Shown here: piece after piece, positions 52,892 to 61,761 of the stretch
Layout: every line of letters begins with the position of its first letter
Position numbering within the stretch: position 1 is the stretch's first letter
Source of the DNA: Lujinxingia vulgaris
GTDB taxonomy: Bacteria > Myxococcota_A > Bradymonadia > Bradymonadales > Bradymonadaceae
DNA length: 64,000 nt
Assembly (NCBI RefSeq): GCF_007997005.1
Contig: NZ_VOSL01000023.1
Coordinates: 30,875 to 94,874, forward strand
Reading direction: 5' to 3'
Program-made: the position numbers and the translations under genes
Notes under the pieces: model-generated
What the model saw: only the letters and a program-made list of their open reading frames with translations
Databases searched by the model: none
What the model was told of the DNA's origin: nothing

Positions 52892-54496
52892 ATGATGTCT
52901 CACCCACGACTCGCCCTCCTCGCCATCGCGCTCAGCGCGAGCCTTATCGCCTGCGGTGATGACACCGAAAACCGCCGCCGCGGCCCGGCCGACACCGGCG
53001 ATACCGTGGATGCAGGCGACGACGGCGGTCTCACTGACGCCGATGACGTCGACGCCGATCCCGCCGTCCGCTGCGGCGATGGCGAGGTCGGCGGTGCCGA
53101 GCAATGCGACGGCGCCGCGTTCAACGACGCCTCCTGTGTGACCCTGGGCTTTGAGGGCGGCACGCTCGGCTGCACCGACTCCTGCCGCTTCGACGCCACC
53201 GCCTGCGAAGGCGTGGCGGTCGGCTGCGGCGACGGAGAACTCGCCACCACCGAGGCCTGCGAAGGCTTTGAGCTTCGCGGCGAAACCTGCCAGTCCCAGG
53301 GCTTCTACGAAGGCCAGCTCGCCTGCCTCCCAAGCTGCGTGCTCGACACCTCCAACTGCTCCGGCACCTGCGGCGATGGCGAGGTCAACGGCGACGAAGT
53401 CTGCGACGACGGCGTCAACGATGGCAGCTACGGAAGTTGTCTGAGCGACTGCTCCGCCCCGGCCGCCTTCTGCGGCGATGGCGAGGTCAACGGCACCGAG
53501 CAATGCGACGACGGCGTCAACGATGGCAGCTACGGAGGTTGCCTCAGCGACTGCTCCGCCCCGGCCGCCTTCTGCGGCGACGGGGTTCGCAACGGCAACG
53601 AGATGTGCGACGGCGACGACTTTGGCGACGACAGCTGCCAGGCGCGCGGCTATGACCGCGGCGAGTTGGAGTGCCAGGCGAACTGCGACCTCGCTCCGGT
53701 GGAGTGTGAACTGGAGTTTGTGGACATCTCCTCGGGCGCCTCGCATAACTGCGCGCTGCGCGCCAATGGCACGCCGCTGTGCTGGGGACGAAACGACGAC
53801 GGGCAAATCGATGCGCCCGACCAAACCTTCGTGGCGCTCGGGGTGACGAGCTTTCGAAGCTGCGGACTCAATACCGCGAATGAAGTCATCTGCTGGGGTC
53901 GGTCCACGTCCTTTGCCGACGCGCCGCCGATGCCCGTGACCACGCTCACACTCTCAGGCTGGACCGGTTGTGGACTCACCACCTCCAACGGAATTGTCTG
54001 CTGGGGCAACGACAGCTCCGGGCTCGTTGGTGACGCTCCCTCGGGCGCGTATCAAACCATCGCGATGGTCAGCGGCACCGCCTGTGCCATCGACACCCAG
54101 GGCGGTATTCAATGCTGGGGAAGCGATATCAACGACGCCAACGTACCGCCCTCAGGAGCTTTTACACAGATCGCCGGCGGGTTCCGCCATTTTTGCGCCA
54201 TCGCTACAGACGACACGCTCAATTGCTGGGGAGGCAACGTGAACAACGCCGCTGTGCCCCCTTCGGGAACCTTTCGCGAGGTCGCGCTGGGCGAAGACGT
54301 CTCCTGCGCCATTCGCACCAATGGCACGCTGACCTGCTGGGGCAAGAATGACGTCGGCCAGGCCACCCCACCCTCGGGAACCTATGAGACGCTGAGCATG
54401 GGCACCCACCACGGTTGCGCGCTCGACGCTAACGGCCAGGCCACCTGCTGGGGCCGCAACACGCAGGGCCAACTCAACGTCCCCACAGCGCCCTGA
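52892..54496 (+). CDS. Cys-rich (CDDG) repeat and RCC1-repeat lipoprotein
   Basis: 534 residues from the ATG at 52892 (or the next codon). Lipobox LIAC, an Asp/Thr linker, then five myxobacterial-type Cys-rich repeats of the CGDG-x5-E-x-CD form; two of them (around 53420-53570) are nearly identical at the DNA level, with the shared phrase GSYG-CLSDCSAPAAFCGDG. Residues of about 290-534 are RCC1-like blades, each with a Cys and WG pair (CALRANGTPLCWGRNDDGQ, CGLTTSNGIVCWGNDS, CAIRTNGTLTCWGKNDVGQ). This is a surface binding protein by analogy. Blades carry disulfide pairs unusual in cytoplasmic RCC1. A stable hairpin follows its stop. Confidence 0.85.
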   Translation: MMSHPRLALLAIALSASLIACGDDTENRRRGPADTGDTVDAGDDGGLTDADDVDADPAVRCGDGEVGGAEQCDGAAFNDASCVTLGFEGGTLGCTDSCRFDATACEGVAVGCGDGELATTEACEGFELRGETCQSQGFYEGQLACLPSCVLDTSNCSGTCGDGEVNGDEVCDDGVNDGSYGSCLSDCSAPAAFCGDGEVNGTEQCDDGVNDGSYGGCLSDCSAPAAFCGDGVRNGNEMCDGDDFGDDSCQARGYDRGELECQANCDLAPVECELEFVDISSGASHNCALRANGTPLCWGRNDDGQIDAPDQTFVALGVTSFRSCGLNTANEVICWGRSTSFADAPPMPVTTLTLSGWTGCGLTTSNGIVCWGNDSSGLVGDAPSGAYQTIAMVSGTACAIDTQGGIQCWGSDINDANVPPSGAFTQIAGGFRHFCAIATDDTLNCWGGNVNNAAVPPSGTFREVALGEDVSCAIRTNGTLTCWGKNDVGQATPPSGTYETLSMGTHHGCALDANGQATCWGRNTQGQLNVPTAP

Positions 54497-54510
54497 ACGT
54501 TTCTATACGT

Positions 54511-54543
54511 GCCGCACCGCGTCTCCGTGTGACGCGGTGCGGC
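54511..54543. terminator. Perfect 12-bp hairpin between convergent genes
   Basis: GCCGCACCGCGT (54511-54522) and ACGCGGTGCGGC (54532-54543) are exact complements with a 9-nt loop, located between the RCC1 lipoprotein and ppk1 stops. No T-run follows on either strand, so it resembles a bidirectional, possibly factor-assisted terminator. Confidence 0.6.
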
Positions 54544-54550
54544 CAAGACA

Positions 54551-56629
54551 TCACCCCTCACTCAAGCTCTTCAACAGACTCTGCTGCGAGACCACGATCT
54601 TATCCTCCTCGCCAGCCGCCACCCGCACATAGCTCCCGTCGGCCTGCAGCTCCCAGGCATTGAGGGTGTCGCGAAAATGCACATCCAGGCCTTCCTCAAT
54701 GACACGGTCGCGCTGCGCCTCATCCTCGATGGGGAAGGCCACCTCGATGCGCCGAAACATGTTGCGCTGCATCCAGTCCGCGCTGGCCAGATACACCTTC
54801 GGCTCACCAGCGTTGTGGAAATAATAAACCCGGGAGTGCTCCAGAAAGCGCCCCAGGATCGAGCGCACCCGGATGTTCTCACTCACCCCGGGGACCCCGG
54901 GTCGCAGACAACAGATGCCGCGCACCACAAGCTCCACCTTCACCCCGGCCTGAGAGGCTTTGTAGAGCTCGCGAATCAGCCGCGGCTCGGTGAGCTGGTT
55001 CATCTTGGCGCGAATCAACCCCTCACCACCGGCCTCAGCCTGCTTGATCTCGTTGCGGATCAGGCGCAGCAGGCGTTTATGCAGATGAAAGGGCGCCTGC
55101 ACGAGTTTTTTGAGCTTGAGCGCCTTCCCCAGCCCGGTGAGCTGCTGAAAGACGCGATGCGCATCGGCGGTGATGGCCTCATCGGCCGTCATCAGGCCAA
55201 AGTCCGTATAGAGCCGGGCAGTGCGCGGGTTATAATTGCCCGTCGACAGGTGCACATAGCGCTTTAATCCTCCCGCCTCTCGCCGCACCACCAGCGCCAT
55301 CTTGGCGTGGGTCTTGTGGCCCATCACCCCGTAGAGCACATGGGCGCCGGCGTCCTGAAGCCGGTTGGCGATCGCGATGTTGAACGCTTCGTCAAAACGC
55401 GCCCGCAGCTCCACCACGGCGGTGACCTCTTTACCGGCGCGCGCCGCCTCGGCCAGCGCCTGCGGGATGGGCGACTCCGGGTCGGAGCGGTAGAGGGTCT
55501 GCTTGATCGCCAGCACGTTCGGGTCCGCCGCCGCCTGACGAATGAACTCCAGCACCGGAAAGAACGACTGGTAGGGATGATGCAAGAGCACCGTCTTCTG
55601 GCCAATCGCCTCAAAGATGTCGCCCTGACGCATCGCCACCGGCGGAGGCGCGGGCACAAACCCTGGATACTTGAGATCGGCCCGCTCCAGGTCGGCGGGG
55701 ATCATCATCAGGCGGTTGAGGTTCACCGGCCCGTTCACCTGATAGAGATCGGCCTCGCTCAGATCGGTCTGCTCCAGCAGAAAACGCGCCACATCCATCG
55801 GGCAATTATCCGCCACCTCCAGGCGCACCGCCTCGCCATAATTACGCGCGTAGAGCTCGTCTTCGACGGCGATCATCAGGTCTTCGACCTCCTCCTCGTC
55901 GACATAGAGCTCGCTATTGCGGGTGATGCGAAACTGGTAGCAGCCGGTCACCGTCATGCCGGCAAAAAGCTCGTCGACGTGGGCGTGAATCACCGACGAC
56001 AAAAACACATAATCATGCGCCCCGCCGCTGACCTCCCGCGGCACCTGAATCAACCGGGGAAGGCTGCGCGGCGCAGGCACCACCGCCATGCGGCTCTGGC
56101 GCCCGAACGCGTCTTTGCCCTCCAGCGACACCACAAAATTGAGGCTCTTATTGACCACCCGCGGAAAGGGGTGGCTCGGATCGATGCCCATCGGGCTGAG
56201 CACCGGCAAGACCTCGTCCTGAAAGTAGCGCTCCACCCAGGCCCGCTGGCGCGTGCTCCAGCTGGTGCGTTTCAAAAAGCGCACGCCCTCCTGCTCCAGC
56301 GCCGGAATGAGCACCTCGTTGAGCAGGCGATACTGCGCCTCCACAAAGGCCGAGCAGCGCTCGCCAATCTGCGCGAGCACCTGACGGGGCCGCATCCCGT
56401 CAGGCCCCACGATCTCGGTGTCGACCTGAATCTCATGCTTGAGCCTGGCCACCCGAATCTCAAAAAACTCATCGAGGTTGGTGCTGGAGATGCACAAGAA
56501 CTTCAGGCGCTCCAACAGCGGCACGCGCTCATCTTCGGCCAGCGCAAACACACGCTCATTAAACGCCAGCCAGTTCAGCTCGCGGTTTAAATACAGGCTC
56601 GGGTCACGCAGGGAGGTCTGTCTGGCCAT
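54551..56629 (-). CDS. ppk1: Polyphosphate kinase 1
   Basis: 692 residues from the ATG at 56629, where the PPK1 N-terminal domain begins (SLYLNRELNWLAFNERVFALAEDE); 24 codons upstream in frame do not belong to the family. Two phospholipase-D-like catalytic domains: GHKTHAKMALVVRRE with His441 (equivalent to the autophosphorylated His435 of E. coli) and FLEHSRVYYFHNAGEP with His598. STGNYNPRTARLYTDFGL is also conserved. It makes long-chain polyphosphate from ATP reversibly, usually at the membrane. The proximity of DUF892, DUF1622 and DUF389 genes fits a stress setting, but ppk1 is transcribed alone. Confidence 0.96.
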   Translation of the reverse strand: MARQTSLRDPSLYLNRELNWLAFNERVFALAEDERVPLLERLKFLCISSTNLDEFFEIRVARLKHEIQVDTEIVGPDGMRPRQVLAQIGERCSAFVEAQYRLLNEVLIPALEQEGVRFLKRTSWSTRQRAWVERYFQDEVLPVLSPMGIDPSHPFPRVVNKSLNFVVSLEGKDAFGRQSRMAVVPAPRSLPRLIQVPREVSGGAHDYVFLSSVIHAHVDELFAGMTVTGCYQFRITRNSELYVDEEEVEDLMIAVEDELYARNYGEAVRLEVADNCPMDVARFLLEQTDLSEADLYQVNGPVNLNRLMMIPADLERADLKYPGFVPAPPPVAMRQGDIFEAIGQKTVLLHHPYQSFFPVLEFIRQAAADPNVLAIKQTLYRSDPESPIPQALAEAARAGKEVTAVVELRARFDEAFNIAIANRLQDAGAHVLYGVMGHKTHAKMALVVRREAGGLKRYVHLSTGNYNPRTARLYTDFGLMTADEAITADAHRVFQQLTGLGKALKLKKLVQAPFHLHKRLLRLIRNEIKQAEAGGEGLIRAKMNQLTEPRLIRELYKASQAGVKVELVVRGICCLRPGVPGVSENIRVRSILGRFLEHSRVYYFHNAGEPKVYLASADWMQRNMFRRIEVAFPIEDEAQRDRVIEEGLDVHFRDTLNAWELQADGSYVRVAAGEEDKIVVSQQSLLKSLSEG

Positions 56630-56772
56630 AGTCCACTCATCCGTACACGAAGGCATCCGCGGCCCGACGATCTCGGGCCAGCCAAAACGAAGTCCCCACA
56701 AGCTGCGCGAAATTTCGAAAAAAGGAAGTATTTACGCTGCGAGCAGACGCGACATCACCGACACCTCGCGGC

Positions 56773-57546
56773 TCACGAGTCCCCCAGCGACCAGCGCGCC
56801 CCGACGCTGAGCATCAGCTGCCAGTTGAACGCCGCGGTGTAGCGCCCGGGCTGCTCAAAGCTCTGATACCCCTCAAAACGCTCAAAGGTCGACGCGGCCA
56901 CAAAGGGGTTCCAGGTGGCGTTGAGCTCCACCGGGATCTTCAACGCGCCGCGGTCCAGGGTGTAGCCCAGCGCCATCGCCGCGCCCACGTAGGATGGCGA
57001 GCGCGTCTGCATCTCGCTTTGCCTGCCGTCCTGATCGATGGTCGCGCTGCTGGCCACACCGAGCACGAGCTCCGGGCCGGCCGCGAGGCTTAACCCCCCG
57101 GCATCCCAGGCGTTGGAGAGCTCCACCATCACCGGCAGGCGCAGGCTGTGGGCGCGCAACACCGCGTCGATGCGGCCGCCCTGCTCCACGTCTTCGGCAA
57201 AGCCCGCGCCGCTCTGGAACCCGTAGAGGAGGTCGGCGCGCGCGGACACCTTCGCGCCGGAGCCTTTCCACAGAGCTGCGCGCGCCGTCGGCCCCACCAC
57301 AAACCCCGCGCCCCGAAACGCCGTGCCATAGAGCAGCGTGGGCGCGCCCACCGGATCTTCGGGGCGGTACAGCCATCCGAAGCTCGCGCCGGCGCGCGCG
57401 CCCACCTCCAGCTCATCCAACCCACCGAGCTCCAGCGCCTCAGCCGCCTGCGGCATACACAGGGCCGTCAGCAGGCACAGACCCGCCACACCCATCAGGC
57501 TCGCGCCCCCCCGGCACCTCGTCGCTGACGCTCGGTACGTGTTCAT
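56773..57546 (-). CDS. Probable outer-membrane beta-barrel protein, ppi operon
   Basis: 257 residues; signal peptide with a hydrophobic core ([14 protein letters not shown]) and a likely cleavage after AEA. The rest is a series of amphipathic strands with Gly/Ala and aromatic positions ([48 protein letters not shown]), ending in an aromatic-containing strand, as in small OMPs. The start overlaps the stop of the upstream cyclophilin gene by 4 bp. It resembles, in size and style, the barrel candidate on the other side of the cyclophilin gene. Confidence 0.65.
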   Translation of the reverse strand: MNTYRASATRCRGGASLMGVAGLCLLTALCMPQAAEALELGGLDELEVGARAGASFGWLYRPEDPVGAPTLLYGTAFRGAGFVVGPTARAALWKGSGAKVSARADLLYGFQSGAGFAEDVEQGGRIDAVLRAHSLRLPVMVELSNAWDAGGLSLAAGPELVLGVASSATIDQDGRQSEMQTRSPSYVGAAMALGYTLDRGALKIPVELNATWNPFVAASTFERFEGYQSFEQPGRYTAAFNWQLMLSVGARWSLGDS

Positions 57547-58109
57547 ACGCGCTTGATCTCCACTTTCTGCATCACGGCGTCTTCGTGGGGACGGTCGCGA
57601 CGATCACGCGGCAGACTACCGATCGTCTCGACCACATCCATGCCCGCCACAACTTCGCCAAAGACCGCGTGGCGGTTGTCGAGGTGAGGCGTCGGCCCCA
57701 GCGTGATGAAGAACTGGCTGCCGTTGGTGTTCGGACCGGCGTTGGCCATCGAGAGCATGCCCGGCTTGGTGTGCTTGAGCTCCGGGTGGAACTCATCGGC
57801 AAACTTGTAGCCCGGCCCGCCGGTGCCCTGCCCCAGCGGATCGCCGCCCTGGATCATAAAGCCCGGGATCACGCGGTGAAAGATCACGCCGTCGTAGTAA
57901 TTGCCCGTGGTCTCTTCAAAGGTGTTCAGGTCGGTGTAGGCGCGCTGACCGGTGGCCAGGCCCACGAAGTTCGCGACCGTCTTCGGCGCGCGATCTTCAA
58001 AGAGCTTGATGTCGATCACACCGTGGTTGGTGTGAATGATCGCGTGCAGCTCACCTTCGCCGCCGACGTAATCCGCGGGGACTTCCGAAAAACTCTTCAA
58101 CTGGCTCAT
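57543..58109 (-). CDS. Cyclophilin-type peptidyl-prolyl isomerase
   Basis: 188 residues from the ATG at 58109, with AAAGGAG 6 nt upstream; 17 earlier in-frame codons are dispensable. Cyclophilin core: [30 protein letters not shown] with the catalytic Arg/Phe/Gln, [26 protein letters not shown]. No signal peptide, so cytoplasmic. It accelerates proline isomerisation during folding. It is sandwiched between two barrel-protein genes and overlaps one by 4 bp, so a role in supply of envelope proteins is conceivable but not shown. Confidence 0.93.
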   Translation of the reverse strand: MSQLKSFSEVPADYVGGEGELHAIIHTNHGVIDIKLFEDRAPKTVANFVGLATGQRAYTDLNTFEETTGNYYDGVIFHRVIPGFMIQGGDPLGQGTGGPGYKFADEFHPELKHTKPGMLSMANAGPNTNGSQFFITLGPTPHLDNRHAVFGEVVAGMDVVETIGSLPRDRRDRPHEDAVMQKVEIKRV

Positions 58110-58189
58110 CGATGCTCCTTTAAAAAGGGCGCGCTTTAAGGCGCGAAAAAAACCCATCAAACTTCCTTCAAAGACGTGTCGCCGAAGAA

Positions 58190-58981
58190 TTACAGCAGCA
58201 GGTCAAACTCGTAAAGCACCCCGGTGAACACGCCCACATGCCCCTGGTACTTACCATCGTAGGTGATCTCCCCGGTGGACTCATCGTAGGTGGCGCGCTC
58301 GCTCATCGCCTGATCAAAGCCCAGGTTATAGCCCATGCGCAGCTCCACCGGGATGCGCACCGGACCCACGCTGATCTCCAAGCCCGCGCTCAAAGTAAGC
58401 AGGGTGTAATTCGATGGCGAGATCTGGTTGCGGTCGTTGAGCTGGTTGGCGTAGCCACCCATCGAGCCGGCGCGCTGCTCCTCGCGGTACTCCAGGGTGC
58501 TCTCGGTCTGGAAGATGAACTCCGCGCCCAGCCCGAAGACCGGGCTGACCACCGCCGAGGGCACGCGAAACTTCAGCATCAAGGGCACGTGGTAGGCGTT
58601 GGAGACCTGGTCGCTGTGAATGCGCGCGATGGTCCGCCCGCTGAGCGCGTCATTCTTGTCGACATACCCGCTGGCCTGATCGACCGAATAATAAAAGCCC
58701 GTCTCCAGCCCTACAAAACCCAGCGCGCGCAGCTCCAGGCTCAGGCCCCCTTTGGGCCCGACGCCGAAGTGGCCAAAATACTCGGGCTTGGGAAAGTAGA
58801 CCTGATTTCCCTGCTCGCTGGTCAGCCGCGAGTCATCCGGGATGCCCTGACCGGCCACCATATTCACGCCGCCTTTGGCGCCGACGGCGATCTGCAGATC
58901 AAAAGCCTCAGCGCGGGCGGGCAGCGCGGCCAGCGCCAGGCCCGAGAGCGCGGCCACAAGGGCCAGGGGAGCACACTTCAT
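58190..58981 (-). CDS. Probable outer-membrane beta-barrel protein
   Basis: 263 residues from the ATG at 58981 (GAGG 5 nt upstream; the GTG just before is less likely). The signal peptide cleaves near ARAEA-FDL. The mature protein has strand-like segments ([79 protein letters not shown]) and ends in VLYEFDLLL, like porin-type outer-membrane proteins with an outer-membrane-like surface region. Located 81 bp upstream of the cyclophilin gene, same direction. Function unknown. Confidence 0.7.
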   Translation of the reverse strand: MKCAPLALVAALSGLALAALPARAEAFDLQIAVGAKGGVNMVAGQGIPDDSRLTSEQGNQVYFPKPEYFGHFGVGPKGGLSLELRALGFVGLETGFYYSVDQASGYVDKNDALSGRTIARIHSDQVSNAYHVPLMLKFRVPSAVVSPVFGLGAEFIFQTESTLEYREEQRAGSMGGYANQLNDRNQISPSNYTLLTLSAGLEISVGPVRIPVELRMGYNLGFDQAMSERATYDESTGEITYDGKYQGHVGVFTGVLYEFDLLL

Positions 58982-59141
58982 CACGACCTCATCATCTTCA
59001 GCCCCCCGCTCGCCATCATCGAGATGCCAGGGAAGGCCACGATCCAGTTCATCGGGCTGTCACATCACAGACCGGGTTGTGTCCCGCGGGCACAGCGAGC
59101 ATGCGCCCATGTTTGCGCCACGTCGCGCCAGCGCGCTTGGG

Positions 59142-59169
59142 TTGACTCCGGTCGGCGCGACCATACAAC
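59142..59169 (+). promoter_or_regulatory. Likely promoter of the ROK kinase gene
   Basis: TTGACT (59142-59147) and TACAAC (59164-59169) with a 16-bp spacer; the GTG start follows 33 bp downstream, leaving a short leader. Confidence 0.5.
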
Positions 59170-59202
59170 TTTGAACTCTTAACTCCAACATCGCTATGCG
59201 AG

Positions 59203-60234
59203 GTGAGCTTGGATCCCATCTTATGCGTGGGCATCGACCTGGGCGGCACCAACGCGCGCCTGCAGATCTTCAACGACGCCCTCCACCCCATCAGCCAGGG
59301 CCACGCCCGGATCCGCGACGACTGCCAGCCGGAGTCGATCTGCCACACGCTCAGCGCTCTTCTCAAGGGGGCGTGCCTCGACGCCCATCTCAACGTCGCG
59401 CACCTTCAGGTCATCGGCATGGGCCTTGCCGGACAGCTCTCCCGCGATGGGCGCACCGTGCTCAACGCGCCGAACCTGGGCTGGCTCGACGTCGACATCG
59501 CTCACCAGTTTGAAAAAACCGTGGAGAGGGAGCTCGGCGTGACACCGCCGGTCTTCATCTTCAACGACCTCAACACCCTGGTCTTTGATGAGTGGCGCCT
59601 GGGCGCAGCCCGCGATGTGAGCGATATGCTCGGTGTGTACGTGGGCACCGGCGTGGGCGGGGCGATCATCGCCGGCGGCCGACTCCTGAGCGGGCAGAGC
59701 AACAACGCCGGCGAAATCGGCCACGTCAAGGTGGTGCCCGAGGGGCGAGTGTGTGGCTGCGGCCAACGCGGGTGCCTGGAGGCGTATGCGGGGGGGCGGC
59801 ATCTGGAGGCGAGGGTCTCTGAGGTGCTCGACGCCCATCCCACACTCCAGAAGGCCCACCCGGAGCTGGGAGGTGAGGTGCTCCAGCTCTCCGCGGTCGA
59901 TCCCATCGCACAGGACCACCCGCCCCTGAGCGCGATCTGGGAGCAGACCAGCGATCTTCTGGCGTTGAGCCTGGCCAACGCCTGCACCCTGCTCAACCCG
60001 GGGGCGCTGCTCCTGGGAGGGGGCGTGTTTGATCACTGCCCCACCCTGCGCCGCCTTGTCGTCGACAAGACCCTGCCCCTGGTGCTGGAGGTTGCGCGCC
60101 GCGATCTTCAGGTCCTGCGCCCGCTCGGTGGCGTCGAATCCGGCCCCCGCGGGGCCGCCGCGCTCGCCATGCAGGAGCTCGCCATATCCCCCCCCTCCTC
60201 CATCCCCCCCCTTCCCCCCGGCGCCCCCCGCTGA
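59203..60234 (+). CDS. ROK-family sugar kinase (glucokinase-like)
   Basis: 343 residues from a GTG start with weak ribosome-site support. ROK features: ATP-binding GIDLGGTNARL, GMGLAGQLSRDG, catalytic-region FNDLNTLVFDEW, phosphate loop GTGVGGAII, and GEIGHVKVVPEGRVCGCGQRGCLEAYAGG containing the zinc-binding CxCGxxGCxE motif. Bacterial ROK enzymes of this type phosphorylate glucose or related hexoses with ATP in the cytoplasm. No N-terminal helix-turn-helix is present, so this is a kinase and not a ROK repressor. The C-terminal Pro-rich tail is short and probably disordered. A promoter lies just upstream. Confidence 0.9.
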   Translation: MSLDPILCVGIDLGGTNARLQIFNDALHPISQGHARIRDDCQPESICHTLSALLKGACLDAHLNVAHLQVIGMGLAGQLSRDGRTVLNAPNLGWLDVDIAHQFEKTVERELGVTPPVFIFNDLNTLVFDEWRLGAARDVSDMLGVYVGTGVGGAIIAGGRLLSGQSNNAGEIGHVKVVPEGRVCGCGQRGCLEAYAGGRHLEARVSEVLDAHPTLQKAHPELGGEVLQLSAVDPIAQDHPPLSAIWEQTSDLLALSLANACTLLNPGALLLGGGVFDHCPTLRRLVVDKTLPLVLEVARRDLQVLRPLGGVESGPRGAAALAMQELAISPPSSIPPLPPGAPR

Positions 60235-60283
60235 TCGCGCGGATCGGGCGCCAACAAAACGCCTGCGAAATCCTTGCGTAGCC

Positions 60284-60312
60284 TTGATTTTTTTCACGTT
60301 TTGCATTAGGTA
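60284..60312 (+). promoter_or_regulatory. Possible promoter of the PLP decarboxylase gene
   Basis: TTGATT (60284-60289) and TAGGTA (60307-60312) with a 17-bp spacer, about 125 bp upstream of the GTG start. The -10 is weak. Confidence 0.35.
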
Positions 60313-60437
60313 TGCGCGCCCCTGTCGGCGCCGGCATCAGCGGGCCCTTCCCCCCTTTTTCGCCCCCCGCGTCGCGCCGATTCTCTCCCGGACTTTTGAG
60401 CCGGGTTTCCGTCAACATCCACTGGAGATCACATGAC

Positions 60438-61724
60438 GTGAACAGATTTCCTCAGATCCGACCGGCTGCCCTCGATCCCGCTCACCAGAACTGGTGGGTC
60501 CGCGACGGCCTTCGCCCCGAAACCCACCGCCTCCAGATTGCCGGCCACGACGCCGAGCAGCTCTTAAGGCACGTCGACCGGCCGCTCTTCGCCTATGACC
60601 TTGATCGGGTCGAAGCGAATTATATGAGGCTGCATGACGCCTTTGCCCGCCATGGACATCCTTTTCAGGTGTTCTTCGCGGTCAAAGCCAACCGCTTTAG
60701 ACCGATCGTCGAGACTCTGCGCGCCACCGGCGTCGCCGGGATCGACGCCGCCAGCCCGCGCGAGGTCTTGTATGCGTTGGAGATGGGTTTCCCCGCTGAG
60801 AAAATCACTTTCACCAATGTGAGCGTCAGTCACCGTGATATCGAGCAGCTCAAAGGGCTGCCGATCATGCTCAACTGCGACTCGTTGAGCGTCATCAACA
60901 AGGTCGCCGACGTGGACCCCGGCCGCGCCATCGGCCTGCGCATCAACCCGCAGGTCGGCGTGGGCATCAACGACAACCTGACCTACGCCGGTCAGCGCGC
61001 CACCAAGTTCGGCATCTACCTCGATCGCCTCCCCGAGGCGCTGGAGCTGATCCAGAAGCGCGGCCTGCGCCTGCAGGGCCTGCACATGCACGTGGGCTGC
61101 GGCTGGACCGGCTCGGCCATCACCCAGTACTTCCAGGCCGTCGATCGCCTCACCGCCATCGCTCGCCAGGTCATCGACACCCACGGCCCGCTCGAATACC
61201 TGAACTTCGGCGGCGGGCTGGGCGTGCCCCTGACCGCGGGCGACGGCTCGGTCGACGTCAACCTCTACGCCGAGGGCATCGTCGAGCGCGTGCGTCAGCT
61301 GGGCCTGGGCATCAAAGTCTGCGTGGAGCCGGGCGACTACATTGTCAAGGACTCCGGCGTGCTCCTCTCCGAGGTCGTGATGGTCGAAGAGAAGGGCGGC
61401 ACTGAGTTTGTCGGCGTGAACACCGGCTTTAACGTGCACACCGGCGCCAGCCACTACGGCCTCTACCAGGAGTTCGTGCACAGCACCCGAGCCGACTTCG
61501 GCCCGGAGAAGAACGTGACCATCGTGGGCAACATCAACGAGGTCATCGACGTCTTCGCCGCCGACCGCCCGATGCCGCTGATCGAAGAGGGCGATGTTCT
61601 GGCGATGCTCAACGCCGGCGGCTACGGCGCCTCGATGATGATGGAGCACTGCCTGCGCGAGCCCGCCATGCAGGTGGGTCTCTCGCAGAAGGGCAACCCC
61701 TTCGCACAGCGCTTCGACTTTTAA
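60438..61724 (+). CDS. Diaminopimelate/ornithine decarboxylase-fold PLP enzyme
   Basis: 428 residues from a GTG at 60438, with GGAG about 10 nt upstream; 42 in-frame codons before it are Pro/Ser-rich filler. Fold type III PLP decarboxylase: the PLP lysine in FFAVKANRFRPIVETL, LHMHVGCGW, LNFGGGLGVP (phosphate binding) and CVEPGDYIVKDSG in the C-terminal barrel. The C-terminal NAGGYGASMMMEHCLRE corresponds to the GAY-type segment of LysA. The usual reaction for this length in bacteria is meso-diaminopimelate to lysine (LysA); ornithine or carboxynorspermidine decarboxylation are alternatives because the specificity helix is not decisive by eye. Confidence 0.85.
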   Translation: MNRFPQIRPAALDPAHQNWWVRDGLRPETHRLQIAGHDAEQLLRHVDRPLFAYDLDRVEANYMRLHDAFARHGHPFQVFFAVKANRFRPIVETLRATGVAGIDAASPREVLYALEMGFPAEKITFTNVSVSHRDIEQLKGLPIMLNCDSLSVINKVADVDPGRAIGLRINPQVGVGINDNLTYAGQRATKFGIYLDRLPEALELIQKRGLRLQGLHMHVGCGWTGSAITQYFQAVDRLTAIARQVIDTHGPLEYLNFGGGLGVPLTAGDGSVDVNLYAEGIVERVRQLGLGIKVCVEPGDYIVKDSGVLLSEVVMVEEKGGTEFVGVNTGFNVHTGASHYGLYQEFVHSTRADFGPEKNVTIVGNINEVIDVFAADRPMPLIEEGDVLAMLNAGGYGASMMMEHCLREPAMQVGLSQKGNPFAQRFDF

Positions 61725-61761
61725 GCTGACGCGCCTCGTTGAAGCGAGGCGGTCTGGAGCC

